A DNA stretch of 50,961 nt, taken from NCBI GenBank assembly GCA_013202925.1, contig JABMRA010000058.1:1-50961 (forward strand). Reading direction: 5' to 3'. The translations under genes and the position numbers were made by a program. This stretch comes from Candidatus Omnitrophota bacterium. GTDB taxonomy: Bacteria > Omnitrophota > Gorgyraeia > Gorgyraeales > Gorgyraeaceae. Positions within the stretch are counted from its first letter, which is position 1, and every line of letters begins with the position of its first letter. The notes beneath the pieces are model-generated. The model did no database searches. It was not told the DNA's origin and saw nothing but the letters and a program-made list of their open reading frames with translations. Positions 42,746-50,961 of this stretch are shown here, piece after piece.

Positions 42746-43890
42746 AGGTCCTCACCCGTGTTTAAGCGGCAATGGATATTGAAATCAATAAAATCCTCAC
42801 CTTTTACATTTTTCTTGGCAGCGTATTCGACCTCCGCGCTTTTAAAATATTTTAACCCTTCAAGGGTTTTTACAAATGCGAGGGTAGAAGGCATGCCTTT
42901 CGATGTCCCCTTATAAAACACATCCCCCTTGCCATTGTAATCCAGGCCGGATATCGAGATATCCGCAGGTATTAGACTATAGAAACGCTGCAGCATCTCG
43001 ACGATAAATAGCCCCTCTTCCGTGCGTTCCCTGGCAACATCTGTCCTTTTGATGAACTTATTCAGCCGTTCTATCTCGGACTGCATCCGGACCACCCGCG
43101 GCGAAAACACCCCTAGAAATCTCTTTTTCTCATAGATCTTAAAAGAGAGCGCTGCAAAAGATAGTATTACAACAAATGCTGTAAGGGAATACGTTACCAG
43201 GTTTGCCTTTCTCTTCTCCAAGCGCATCCTTTTGCCGCTGATCTCCCCAGGCAAAAGGGTGATCTTTGCCGGAAGGCCCGCAGCTGCCAGGTCGTCGGTA
43301 TATTCGCAAAAACTTGCCGGAATAGTAAAATGTTTTTCTATATGCGGCCTCGCCTCCTGGAGATCCACGCTTGATGAATACGTTACAACAATATTTTCAA
43401 TCGCAGGCGCGGCCTTTGCCTTTTCATAGGCCAGGACCGAGCGGTCTATCTCTTCCAAAAACCTCTCGCTATTTTTGAATCCCCTTGAAAAGATAGGCCG
43501 GGCCTTATCTATTACCATTATCTCTGAATCCTTCTCTCCGATATGGATGACGAAATTTACCTTATCCTGCGCCAGCACGCCTTTTTTTAACAAGAATAGA
43601 TATAATAATTCGGTATGCAGGCGCACATCATCCACATGGCCCCTGCCTGAGGTGACATCCTGGACTGTGGCCTTATTCGCAACCGCCAGCATGATGGATG
43701 AAAAACCAGGCCTGTACGAGCCGAGGATCCGGTATCCCACGACCATCTCCTGCCTCGGATACGGGATATCCTTTACGGCCTGGAAACCCACCATATTCCT
43801 GATCTCAGGATCATCAGTAGAAGGTATATCTACAAACCTAAGGAAGACCAAATGCCGCGGGATTACGAGGATGTTTTTTTCTTTGGCCAT
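42742..43890 (-). CDS. GspL-like assembly-platform protein (PilM/PilN-like)
   Basis: 382 residues from the ATG at 43890, which overlaps the gspK stop in TGATG and follows GGAAGG. The frame stays open upstream, but that part overlaps gspK by about 100 nt and looks non-coding. The N-terminal two-thirds resembles the actin-like PilM/GspL cytoplasmic fold (NILVIPRHLVFLRFVDIP, FVIHIGEKDSEIMVID). A membrane helix (about 240-260) and a PilN/GspL-like periplasmic domain with a coiled coil follow. GspL anchors the GspE ATPase to the platform. Confidence 0.8.
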   Translation of the reverse strand: MAKEKNILVIPRHLVFLRFVDIPSTDDPEIRNMVGFQAVKDIPYPRQEMVVGYRILGSYRPGFSSIMLAVANKATVQDVTSGRGHVDDVRLHTELLYLFLLKKGVLAQDKVNFVIHIGEKDSEIMVIDKARPIFSRGFKNSERFLEEIDRSVLAYEKAKAAPAIENIVVTYSSSVDLQEARPHIEKHFTIPASFCEYTDDLAAAGLPAKITLLPGEISGKRMRLEKRKANLVTYSLTAFVVILSFAALSFKIYEKKRFLGVFSPRVVRMQSEIERLNKFIKRTDVARERTEEGLFIVEMLQRFYSLIPADISISGLDYNGKGDVFYKGTSKGMPSTLAFVKTLEGLKYFKSAEVEYAAKKNVKGEDFIDFNIHCRLNTGEDL

Positions 43891-44714
43891 CAATATTCCT
43901 TCCAGTGATAGATCCTGCCTGTCCTGTCTATTACTGCCTCTATGCCCCTGAACGACTCTTTGTCTTCTGAGAAAAATGACTTTGCCCATATCCTGAAGCA
44001 GCTGGATCGCACGCTAAATAAGGCAGGGTCCAGCCCTGCTATCATACTGATATCGCTTGCGTCCCTGAATATGCCGTCGTCCTCAGTGCCCTGGTTTCCG
44101 TCAGGGCCTCTCCTGTATTCCCATACACCCTGAACCAGGCCCCGGTCTCCCAGAACTGCATAGAGTACCTTCTCGGTCGCGGTATTTATATTGACCCTGG
44201 CATCTGCACCTCTATGGATCGTGACAGAATCCCTGATCAACGAAAAGACCTCGCGCGTCATGTCCTCTACCAAAAATAATTCTTCAATGAATTCAAAGCC
44301 CTCAGCGCCCTTTTTATTCCTGTAATCCAGGATCTTTCCGGCAATGTAGCCGTCCATGCCAAGCCTGGTAAACTGGGCCTCCTGCAAGGTGCTGCTGTTC
44401 AGATTGAGCCGGCTGTCTTCGTCAGAGGCACCGTAGAATACGGTGTCGTCCCTCAATATGAGTTTTTTGGGATCTCCCTCGTCCCTGCACCAGTCCTCAT
44501 TCAGGCTGTCATACGAATTTGCATCCCTGGCAATCTCCGTAAGCATCTTCATGACGCCTGCCCTTGCCAGATACGTGGACTTTAGGCTGCGGGATTCGTG
44601 CCTGGCCAATTTTACGTCACTGGCGGCGCGACGGGAAAGGGCTATGCTCAATATCGCAAGGATGAGCAATATCCACAGGGTAAATATCAGGATGCTGCCT
44701 TTTTGCCTTGTCAT
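43890..44714 (-). CDS. gspK: Type II secretion minor pseudopilin K
   Basis: 274 residues. The pseudopilin N-terminus QKGSILIFTLWILLILAILS gives a leader cut after Gly6 and a hydrophobic helix. Position +5 is Phe rather than Glu, as is typical for GspK, which lacks the conserved Glu. A large periplasmic domain contains the helix-hairpin-helix-like INTATEKVLYAVLG. GspK caps the pseudopilus tip with I and J. It overlaps gspJ by 4 nt. Confidence 0.9.
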   Translation of the reverse strand: MTRQKGSILIFTLWILLILAILSIALSRRAASDVKLARHESRSLKSTYLARAGVMKMLTEIARDANSYDSLNEDWCRDEGDPKKLILRDDTVFYGASDEDSRLNLNSSTLQEAQFTRLGMDGYIAGKILDYRNKKGAEGFEFIEELFLVEDMTREVFSLIRDSVTIHRGADARVNINTATEKVLYAVLGDRGLVQGVWEYRRGPDGNQGTEDDGIFRDASDISMIAGLDPALFSVRSSCFRIWAKSFFSEDKESFRGIEAVIDRTGRIYHWKEY

Positions 44715-45304
44715 TTTTCTCCAAGTTCTCCGTGCGGGAGGAAGATCACTTTATTATAAAATCCCTTGCCCTCGTCTGCTGCCATGGAAATCCTCACGCC
44801 GGAAGGAAGCGCGCCTTTTTTCTTGCCGTCCCAAAACGCCTGCCATTCAAATTCATTAGATGGTCCTTCTGCCTTGTATGCATAGGCAAATTTTATCTCG
44901 TTCACTAAAGGGGAGACCTTTTTAATTTTTTCTTTGGTCCCTTCTATGTCTTCAGAAAAATCCCTCTCTTTTCTTACCAGTTCCTTGAGCCCGGCGCGGC
45001 TGTCTATGTTTACACTATAGGTAATGATACAGGCCCTGTCTCTGTCTCCTGCCGGGATGGTTAACGGAAAAACCATTTCTTTGTCAGTGCCGCTGAACGG
45101 TATGCCGGAAAAAAAGAAGGTCTCCTTCAATTCCTTCTCTACCCTTAAAAGGGCCAGTCTGACTTTCTGAAGAGACCTCTCATCCTCGCTCCTGCGCCAC
45201 GTCTTTATCCCCAGATTAAAGGCGCTGTAAACAGCGATGATCACTATTGTAAATATTGTAATGCTGACTATGAGTTCGATAATGGTAAATGCGCTGCGCT
45301 TCAT
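44711..45304 (-). CDS. gspJ: Type II secretion minor pseudopilin J
   Basis: 197 residues with a prepilin signal: KRSAFTIIELIVSITIFTIV. The conserved Glu is at +5 relative to Phe, but the residue before the cut site is Ala instead of the usual Gly. Prepilin peptidase tolerates Ala at reduced efficiency in known cases. The C-terminal half has the pattern VNEIKFAYAYKAEG ... WQAFWDG seen in GspJ. It lies between gspI and gspK with 4-nt overlaps on both sides. Confidence 0.88.
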   Translation of the reverse strand: MKRSAFTIIELIVSITIFTIVIIAVYSAFNLGIKTWRRSEDERSLQKVRLALLRVEKELKETFFFSGIPFSGTDKEMVFPLTIPAGDRDRACIITYSVNIDSRAGLKELVRKERDFSEDIEGTKEKIKKVSPLVNEIKFAYAYKAEGPSNEFEWQAFWDGKKKGALPSGVRISMAADEGKGFYNKVIFLPHGELGEK

Positions 45305-45672
45305 TTGAAATATGTCATGATCGAGAGGTCGTATTGCGCGTTTCTTTTGTCCCAGAGGATCTTCAGCGTGACCTCATCGAGCTCCTCTTTCTCCAATTCC
45401 ACCACATCCATGCGCCAGGAAAAGGCCGAGTCAAAACCGCTCAATGCCCCGGCTGACGAACCTTTTTTTCTTTCAGCATTGCCTGCCTCGTAGATCTTCT
45501 CTTCGAGCAAAAGGCCTGCCTTAAAATAATCCTCTGAAGAATCTATTGCCCTGAGGGATATTACAAAAGAATGCAGCGCCAGCAGGATCCCTACAGAAAG
45601 GATAGCTACCGACACCATTACCTCCAGCAATAAAAATCCCTTATTCTTTTTCTTCCCAGCTGGCAATGTCAT
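45301..45672 (-). CDS. gspI: Type II secretion minor pseudopilin I
   Basis: 123 residues from the ATG at 45672. The frame is open for 27 more codons upstream, but they lie inside gspG and lack leader-like character. The prepilin leader MTLPAGKKKNKG is followed by FLLLEVMVSVAILSVGIL with Glu at +5. The C-terminus carries a W-rich, beta-strand pattern as in GspI. It overlaps gspG by 32 nt and gspJ by 4 nt. Confidence 0.88.
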   Translation of the reverse strand: MTLPAGKKKNKGFLLLEVMVSVAILSVGILLALHSFVISLRAIDSSEDYFKAGLLLEEKIYEAGNAERKKGSSAGALSGFDSAFSWRMDVVELEKEELDEVTLKILWDKRNAQYDLSIMTYFK

Positions 45673-46054
45673 CCCCGCCGCCTTGTTTGCCGTCAGGGCC
45701 GTAGGAATACAGGTCATAGTCCGGACTGTGGTCGCCCGGTGATGCATACACATACGGATTTCCCCAGGGGTCGCTCGCCTGTCTTTTAAGATACGGCCCT
45801 TTCCAGTTTCTGACGGAAGCCGCTTTTGTGCTCAAACCAGACAGGCCTTCTTCTGTAGTCGGATATCGTCCATTGTCCAGCTCGTACAGATCGAGCGCCA
45901 CAGAGATATTGGCGTGTATATCTGCGGTGGCTGCGGATATCCTTGCCTCTTCTGAGCGGCCCACGAGCCGCGGCATCACCATTGAGACAAGCACACCTAT
46001 AATAATCACAACGAGCATCAGTTCGATCAATGTAAAACCTCGGCTAGATTTCAT
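45641..46054 (-). CDS. gspG: Type II secretion major pseudopilin
   Basis: 137 residues with leader MKSSRG and mature start FTLIELMLVVIIIGVLVSMV. The rest has the GspG hallmarks: DLYELDNGRYPTTEEGL, WKGPYLKR, DPWGNPYVYASPG and DYDLYSYGPDGKQGGGDDI. The last segment is the calcium-binding loop. It forms the main shaft of the pseudopilus. No gspH is found beside it. Confidence 0.97.
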   Translation of the reverse strand: MKSSRGFTLIELMLVVIIIGVLVSMVMPRLVGRSEEARISAATADIHANISVALDLYELDNGRYPTTEEGLSGLSTKAASVRNWKGPYLKRQASDPWGNPYVYASPGDHSPDYDLYSYGPDGKQGGGDDIASWEEKE

Positions 46055-46075
46055 TGAAACCCCCCTTTTTAGCCT

Positions 46076-46140
46076 TAAGTTATAAGTTGTAAGCTATATT
46101 TAACCTCTTACAGCTTACAACTTAAAGCTTATAGCTATTT
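46076..46140. repeat. Inverted word-repeat between gspF and gspG
   Basis: AAGTTGTAAGCT (46084-46095) pairs exactly with AGCTTACAACTT (46112-46123). Flanking TAAGTTATA and TAAAGCTTATA words extend it imperfectly. Same building style as the spacers at 8751 and 35172, with different words. Confidence 0.75.
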
Positions 46141-46143
46141 CTA

Positions 46144-47340
46144 TTAATGCGCGGCTAGCGATATCTGGAATACAGGCAGGAGCATTGAGAGGACGATGAA
46201 GCCCACGATAAGGCCCATGGCCAAGATCAGGACCGGCTCCAAAAGAGAAGACATTACCTTGATGGCCCTGTCAGTCTCTGTCTCGTAACTCTTTGCCACT
46301 CTTAAAAGCATCTTGTCCAAATGGCCTGCCTCTTCTCCGACTGCTGCCATGTTCACCACGAACCGCGGAAATGCGGAATTGTTCCTTATTGCCGCGGACA
46401 GCAAACTGCCTGCCTTGACATCCGCGTAAATGCGATTTATGTCCTGCCTGACAGTTTCATTGGCCGCCACTTCAGACGTTATTTTCAATGAATAGAGTAT
46501 CGGCACGCCGCTCTTTAAAAGCATGGAGAGCGTCCTCGAAAACCTCGCGAGTTCCACATCCTTTACCAATGCACTGATAATAGGTAATTTAGACACTGCC
46601 CTGCCTGAACCGCCTGTGCTTTTAATAAAAAATATCCCTACTCCTGCCAGCGCCAGCAATAAGATCCAGAAACGCCTTACGAAATCGCTCAGCCCGATGA
46701 TGATCCTCGTGGGAAGCGGCAGGACCTCGCCCATTTCAACAAACACACTGGCCAGCCTCGGTATGACAAACGCCATTAAAATAAATATCGTCACAATGCC
46801 CACTGCCGCCATCAGCGCAGGATATGCCAGGGCCATACGGATCCTGGACCTGATCAACGCCTCCTTGTCCAGAAAATCCGAGATATTGGACAGGGCCTCG
46901 CTCAACGCGCCCGAGGCCTCGCCAGCACGCACCAGGCTTACGTAGAGATTGGAAAAGATATGGGGATGGCTGGCCAGGGATTCTGAAAACGTGCTGCCCT
47001 GTTTTATCCTGTCTCTTACAGTGCGTATGATTTCTTTTAGATACGGGTGGGTTGTCTGCGTCTCAATGATACTCAGCGCGTCAAAAAGCGCCAGCCCTGA
47101 ATCCACAAGCTCTAAAAGCTGCCTTGTAAAATTTGCCAGGTCCCTGACTGCGACCCGCTGATTTGAAAAAAAAGCGTCTCTGGATTTTCTGTCAGCTGCA
47201 GAAGGCGCTTCTCTGATCCATATAGGATGACAGCCGGATGCGAGCAATCTATTTACAGCGGCAGTCTCCGAATCTGCCTCAATGTTTCCCTCTAAAACCT
47301 CGGACGGTCCTTTTTTTGCCTTGAAGAGAAAACGGCCCAT
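46144..47340 (-). CDS. gspF: Type II secretion inner-membrane platform protein
   Basis: 398 residues with two T2SSF domains and three main membrane helices (about 166-188, 217-235 and 368-392). Typical sequences are FTRQLLELVDSGLALFDAL, LRTVRD-like helices, LSNISDFLDKEALIRSRI and SLLEPVLILAMGLIVGFIV. It contacts GspE and GspL to drive pseudopilus growth. It follows gspE by 13 nt. Confidence 0.95.
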   Translation of the reverse strand: MGRFLFKAKKGPSEVLEGNIEADSETAAVNRLLASGCHPIWIREAPSAADRKSRDAFFSNQRVAVRDLANFTRQLLELVDSGLALFDALSIIETQTTHPYLKEIIRTVRDRIKQGSTFSESLASHPHIFSNLYVSLVRAGEASGALSEALSNISDFLDKEALIRSRIRMALAYPALMAAVGIVTIFILMAFVIPRLASVFVEMGEVLPLPTRIIIGLSDFVRRFWILLLALAGVGIFFIKSTGGSGRAVSKLPIISALVKDVELARFSRTLSMLLKSGVPILYSLKITSEVAANETVRQDINRIYADVKAGSLLSAAIRNNSAFPRFVVNMAAVGEEAGHLDKMLLRVAKSYETETDRAIKVMSSLLEPVLILAMGLIVGFIVLSMLLPVFQISLAAH

Positions 47341-47353
47341 GCGGGAGTGAAAG

Positions 47354-49051
47354 TCAATCTTCTTTGGTGACCCTTATTACCTCGTTCATAGTGGTCAGAC
47401 CCTGTTTTATTTTTTCCCATCCATCCATGCGAAGCGTGCGCATGCCTGATCTCAGGGCCTTATTTTTTATCTGATCGGACGATGCCCTGCGAAGCACCAG
47501 ATCGCGGATATCCTCGTTCATAAACAGGAATTCATAGATGCCGGTGCGGCCCTTGTAGCCGCTAAACTTGCAGGCCTCGCAGCCCTTGCCTTCGTAAATA
47601 ACCAAGTCTTTTGGATTTCTGTCTATGCCAAATTCTTTTAACACCTTTTTATCCGGTTTCTTTTCGACCCTGCACTCCGGGCAGAGAAGCCGCACGAGTC
47701 GCTGGGCAATGAAGCACTCCACGGAACTTGACACGAGGTACGGCTCAACGCCCATGTCCAAAAGGCGCGTAATAGCGCCCGCGGCATCATTCGTATGCAA
47801 GGTGCTGAACACCAGGTGTCCTGTCAGGGCAACGCGGATAGTGGTCTCCACTGTCTCAAAGTCCCTCACCTCTCCCACCATCATGACGTCAGGGTCGTGG
47901 CGAAGCATGGAGCGGAGCCCTGTTGCAAAACTCAAACCTATGCGTGGGTGGATCTGGACCTGCGTCACGCCTTTTAATTGATATTCTATGGGGTCTTCTA
48001 TTGTTATGATCTTTTTGTCTTTTTGATTTATTTTGGACAGGCACGAATAGAGCGTGGTGGTCTTACCGCTGCCCGTAGGCCCTGTTACAAAAATAATGCC
48101 GTGGGGCTTGTGTATAAGTCTCCCCAGTCGCGCGAGGTCAAAATCGGAAAGCCCTAATCTTTTCAGGCTGTACAGCATACTGCCCGAAAGGAGTCTGATA
48201 TCAACGCTCTCGCCGAATTGCGTTGGCAGGATAGAGATCCTCAGGTCCAGCTCCTCTCCGCCCATTTTTATCTTGACGCGGCCGTCCTGGGGGAGCCTGT
48301 GCTCTGCTATATCCAGGCCAGCCATGATCTTTATCCTTGATGTGATAGCGGACCGGAAATATTTTATATTCTGCGGGATCGGGATATCGTATAGTATGCC
48401 GTCCACCCTGTATCTCACCCTCAATTCATCCTCGTAGGGCTCGATATGGATATCGGTGGCCCTGTCCCTGACTGCCTGGCCAAGGATCTGATTTACAAAT
48501 CTTATCATAGACGCGTCCTCTGCGACATCTTCTATGTCTTCTGTCCTTGCCCTGGACAATAAGATCTCCTCGATGTCTTTTCCGGCATGCATGATCTTTT
48601 CTATTGTCTCCGCGCCTACGCCGTAATATCTCCTGATGGCATCGACTATGTCTTGCCCGCCCGCCAGGACAGCATTGATATCGCAGCCCAACAGCAGCCT
48701 TAAGTCATCTAGTATCTCTATGTCCAAGGGGTCTGTAAGCGCGACGGTCAGCGCATTGTCATTAAATTTTACCGGCATGAATCTATAGTGGCAGGCAAAC
48801 CTGGCAGGGACCTTTTCAAAGACCCTCGTATCGATGCTGACGTCCTTCATCATCACGTACGGGATATTCAATTGCTCGGAAAGCGCAGGGTACAATGCCT
48901 CTTCCTTGATAAGGCCCAATTTTATCAGGGTAAGGCCGAGAAACTCGCCTGTCTTTTGATGCCCTTCCAGGCCAGTTGCCAGTTGGCTACGCGAGATCAG
49001 GCCTTTTTGAACCAGGGTCTCGCCCAGAAATACAGTCCTTCTGACCAGCAT
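47354..49051 (-). CDS. gspE: Type II secretion assembly ATPase
   Basis: 565 residues. The N-terminal MshEN-type domain (about 1-150, with two LGETLVQKGLISRSQL-like repeats) is the sort that can bind cyclic di-GMP. It is followed by the N2 domain and a RecA-like ATPase with Walker A GPTGSGKTTTLYS, the Asp-box TIEDPIEYQL and Walker B DPDVMMVGEVRD. A four-Cys zinc motif lies in CPEC and CEAC near residues 460 and 495. First gene of the gsp operon, behind a good promoter. The diguanylate cyclase in the window makes a cyclic di-GMP link conceivable. Confidence 0.96.
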   Translation of the reverse strand: MLVRRTVFLGETLVQKGLISRSQLATGLEGHQKTGEFLGLTLIKLGLIKEEALYPALSEQLNIPYVMMKDVSIDTRVFEKVPARFACHYRFMPVKFNDNALTVALTDPLDIEILDDLRLLLGCDINAVLAGGQDIVDAIRRYYGVGAETIEKIMHAGKDIEEILLSRARTEDIEDVAEDASMIRFVNQILGQAVRDRATDIHIEPYEDELRVRYRVDGILYDIPIPQNIKYFRSAITSRIKIMAGLDIAEHRLPQDGRVKIKMGGEELDLRISILPTQFGESVDIRLLSGSMLYSLKRLGLSDFDLARLGRLIHKPHGIIFVTGPTGSGKTTTLYSCLSKINQKDKKIITIEDPIEYQLKGVTQVQIHPRIGLSFATGLRSMLRHDPDVMMVGEVRDFETVETTIRVALTGHLVFSTLHTNDAAGAITRLLDMGVEPYLVSSSVECFIAQRLVRLLCPECRVEKKPDKKVLKEFGIDRNPKDLVIYEGKGCEACKFSGYKGRTGIYEFLFMNEDIRDLVLRRASSDQIKNKALRSGMRTLRMDGWEKIKQGLTTMNEVIRVTKED

Positions 49052-49125
49052 GCCATTTTTCTCCGGTTCCTGTTGCGCGGATTATGTAATGAGATGGAAA
49101 TCCTTCGGGTCTTCATGTAAATTAG

Positions 49126-49154
49126 ATTTTAACATAAAGCAGCGGGCGTGACAA
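49126..49154 (-). promoter_or_regulatory. Promoter of the gspE operon
   Basis: On the minus strand, TTGTCA (49149-49154), a 17-bp spacer and TAAAAT (49126-49131). The gspE ATG is 75 bp downstream. One mismatch to consensus in each hexamer. Confidence 0.7.
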
Positions 49155-49188
49155 CATAAAAGCAGACACAAAAACCTGCCGGATTTGC

Positions 49189-49219
49189 TTTACACTTTTG
49201 ACATTGTTAAAAGTGTAAA
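49189..49219 (-). terminator. Hairpin just after fabF, possible transcript end
   Basis: TTTACACTTTT and AAAAGTGTAAA form an 11-bp perfect stem with a 9-nt loop, 2 bp after the fabF stop. No T-run follows, so it is not a classic intrinsic terminator and may only protect the 3' end. Confidence 0.45.
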
Positions 49220-49221
49220 CT

Positions 49222-50463
49222 TTAGGGGGTGAATTTTTTCAGGGCAATGGTGGCGTTGTGGCCGCCGAAACCAAGAGAATTGGAAATACAGATATTGACC
49301 TTTGACTGCCGCGCCTTGTTCGGTACGTAATTGAGGTCGCAGTCAGGGTCTGGGTTTTCGTAGTTGATGGTGGGCGGGATAATACCTTTTTCAATGGCCA
49401 TGCAGCATGCGGCAAACTCCACGCCCCCTGCAGCGCCAAGGAGATGGCCTGTCATGGATTTCGTGGATGAGATTGCAACCTTCCTTGCGCTGTCGCCGAA
49501 TACCTTTTTTATGGCGAGCGTCTCTACCTTGTCATTCAAAAGCGTGGATGTACCATGGGCATTTATATAGGAGACGTCTTCTGGTTTTACGCCCGCGTCT
49601 TTTAATGCGCTTGACATGCACCTGGCAGGGCCTTCGCCTGAAGGGTCAGGCGCTGTTATGTGATAACCGTCTCCGGACATGCCGAATCCAATGACCTCTG
49701 CATGGATCTTTGCGTTTCTCTTTTTTGCATGCTCGAGCTCCTCCAGGATTGCAATGCCAGCACCCTCTGCCATGACAAACCCGTCTCTCTCTTTATCAAA
49801 AGGACGGCTTGCGCGCTCTGGCTCGTTATTCCGGGTAGAAAGCGCCTTTAATGCGCAAAAACCTCCGACGGCGAGGGCCGTAATGCAGCTCTCTGTGCCG
49901 CCTGAGATCATTACATCCGCATCGCCATGCTGGATGATCCTGAAGGCATCTCCAAGGGCATGCGTACCTGCTGCGCATGCCGTAGTAGTGCAGGAGTTCG
50001 GGCCTTTTACATTGAACATTATAGATATATGGCCGGACGCCATATTTACGATAAGCATGGGGATGAGAAAGGGCGTTATCTTCGCAGGGCCTTTATCAAG
50101 GATGACCTTGTACTGCTCCTCTATTATCCTTAGACTTCCTATGCCTGAACCCACGAGGACGCCTACCTTAAAAGGGTCCTCTTTTGATATGTCCAGGCCT
50201 GAATCGTCCACAGCCTCCTTTGCGGCAGTCACTGCAAACTGCACGAATTTCTCCATGCGGCGCAATTCTTTTTTGGGTATAAACGGGTGGGGCGTGAAAT
50301 CCTTTACCTCGCCTGCTATGCGCGAAGTGTAATCCCTGCAGTCAAAGCTGGTCATAGGCCCGACCCCGTTCTTTCCGTTTGCAAGGCCAGACCAGAACGC
50401 TTCCTTGTTATTGCCTATCGGCGAAATCACGCCTAATCCTGTGACTACTACCCTTCGCGTCAT
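49222..50463 (-). CDS. fabF: 3-oxoacyl-[ACP] synthase II
   Basis: A 413-residue elongation condensing enzyme of fatty acid synthesis. The thiolase-fold active site is complete: Cys163 in TTACAAGTHAL, the first His in INAHGTSTLLND and the second in TGHLLGAAGGVE. N-terminal RRVVVTGLGVISPIGN is typical. Preceded by acpP, as in most fab operons. It starts behind AAGGAG with 6-nt spacing. gspE follows under its own promoter. Confidence 0.97.
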   Translation of the reverse strand: MTRRVVVTGLGVISPIGNNKEAFWSGLANGKNGVGPMTSFDCRDYTSRIAGEVKDFTPHPFIPKKELRRMEKFVQFAVTAAKEAVDDSGLDISKEDPFKVGVLVGSGIGSLRIIEEQYKVILDKGPAKITPFLIPMLIVNMASGHISIMFNVKGPNSCTTTACAAGTHALGDAFRIIQHGDADVMISGGTESCITALAVGGFCALKALSTRNNEPERASRPFDKERDGFVMAEGAGIAILEELEHAKKRNAKIHAEVIGFGMSGDGYHITAPDPSGEGPARCMSSALKDAGVKPEDVSYINAHGTSTLLNDKVETLAIKKVFGDSARKVAISSTKSMTGHLLGAAGGVEFAACCMAIEKGIIPPTINYENPDPDCDLNYVPNKARQSKVNICISNSLGFGGHNATIALKKFTP

Positions 50464-50484
50464 AACCGACTCCTTAAAAACAAA

Positions 50485-50527
50485 GGGTTAGAGAGAGATA
50501 AAATTAAAATCTTTCCTCCTCTAACCC
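50485..50527 (-). promoter_or_regulatory. Hairpin between acpP and fabF
   Basis: GGGTTAGAG pairs exactly with CTCTAACCC across a 25-nt AT-rich loop. It may reduce read-through so that acpP mRNA exceeds fabF mRNA, as acyl carrier protein is needed in large amounts. Inferred from position only. Confidence 0.4.
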
Positions 50528-50554
50528 CTCTATGCCAAATCTCTGGCAGCTCTA

Positions 50555-50794
50555 TTATTTATTCCCTGCCTTCTCTTCTATGTATTTAATGACATCGCCG
50601 ACATTGGTGATCTTTTCCGCGTCCTCATCAGGGATCTCTATGCCGAACTCCTCTTCAAGGGCCATGACGAGTTCCACGGTGTCGAGCGAGTCTGCGCCGA
50701 GGTCATCAATAAAAGAGGCCTCTGGAGTCACTTCCTCCTGTTTTACGCCCAGCTGTTCTGCTACTATAGATTTTACTTTTTCAGCAACTGCCAT
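50555..50794 (-). CDS. acpP: Acyl carrier protein
   Basis: 79 residues, acidic, with the phosphopantetheine attachment Ser36 in DLGADSLDTVELVMALEEEF. It carries growing acyl chains for fatty acid and lipid A synthesis. Strong ribosome binding site GAGGAGG upstream. Its upstream partners in the fab operon would lie beyond the window. Confidence 0.97.
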   Translation of the reverse strand: MAVAEKVKSIVAEQLGVKQEEVTPEASFIDDLGADSLDTVELVMALEEEFGIEIPDEDAEKITNVGDVIKYIEEKAGNK

Positions 50795-50818
50795 AATCTT
50801 TCCTCCTCAAATGAGTAC

Positions 50819-50853
50819 TTTAGTTATGAAAATCTCTGATTTTCATAACTAAA
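50819..50853. repeat. AGTTATG hairpin, copy B
   Basis: TTTAGTTATGAAAATC and its exact complement around TCT: a 16-bp stem with a 3-nt loop, 25 nt before the acpP start. It keeps the AGTTATG and AATC parts of copy A (40448-40482), while the two bases between them change on both arms. Confidence 0.9.
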
Positions 50854-50882
50854 TCTTCCGTGAACTTCTTCTCTGAAGGTAC

Positions 50883-50961
50883 GAATTTGACCCCCACTGT
50901 TTCGTTTTGTTTCGCTTTGCTCAACAAAAGCGAAACAAAACGGTGGGGGTAAGTTCGGACA
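50883..50961. repeat. GTTTCG palindrome, copy B, at the window end
   Basis: Inner stem GTTTTGTTTCGCTTT with AAAGCGAAACAAAAC, and outer CCCCCAC with GTGGGGG. It follows the same plan and flanks (GAATTTGACCCCC ... GTAAGTTCGG) as copy A at 40367. Changes relative to copy A occur on both arms, keeping the pairing. Confidence 0.9.

Noticed and set aside
43890..43989. Longer GspL-like start at 43989
   Set aside because: The extra 33 codons lie inside gspK and do not resemble the family; the ATG at 43890 has a ribosome binding site and a TGATG junction.
45672..45753. Longer GspI start at 45753
   Set aside because: The added residues overlap gspG and would bury the prepilin leader.

Overview
The window reads as a bacterial chromosome segment from a diderm with mid GC content. 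It has a meso-diaminopimelate-type murein cluster, a type II secretion system (T2SS) with a secretin, and a large LPS/O-antigen-like glycan region. Gene content and compact operon style resemble uncultured Omnitrophota (OP3) or a related PVC-lineage genome, but that is inference without a phylogenetic marker. Nearly everything is on the minus strand. I saw no rRNA, tRNA or CRISPR array.

Layout. 1-520: a 23-bp tandem repeat, then a 389-bp inverted-repeat element carrying a small GIY-YIG nuclease, ending 1 bp past the murF stop codon. 522-7139: division and cell-wall operon read as mraZ, a small ORF, rsmH, ftsL-like, ftsI, murE, murF, with a consensus promoter and a three-repeat MraZ operator. 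7216-10902: ribF, truB, nrnA, rbfA and a short CCA-transferase-like gene. 10899-28748: envelope glycan region with GT28, GT2, GT9 and CgeB-like glycosyltransferases, two multi-membrane-pass PMT/ArnT-like proteins, three methyltransferases, a B12-dependent-type radical SAM protein, an NAD-dependent epimerase, RmlD-like and DegT-family sugar enzymes, GmhB and a 55-aa membrane protein. Two of these genes (22381-24700) are on the plus strand. 28863-29996: a plus-strand GAF-GGDEF diguanylate cyclase. 30262-33858: smc. 33931-37240: ferredoxin-fused EtfA, EtfB and an acyl-CoA dehydrogenase, a set reminiscent of electron-bifurcating dehydrogenase/Etf complexes. 37252-49051: T2SS genes in two blocks. 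gspE-F-G-I-J-K-L-M come first in transcription order, then a MerR-like regulator, an ExeA-like ATPase, a GspC-like HR protein, a secretin with a C-terminal TonB-like domain, and an HR+PDZ protein. 49222-50794: acpP and fabF.

The most unusual content is intergenic. One repeat system couples the GIY-YIG gene to CGTCATTGCGAG/CTCGCAATGACG ends and has a gene-less relative at 30079-30205. Other spacers hold long palindromes that fall into dispersed families. Members differ by matched changes in both arms, or share an outer stem while carrying a different inner stem. The window begins inside a tandem repeat and ends exactly at one of these palindromes, so it may be a contig broken at repeats.
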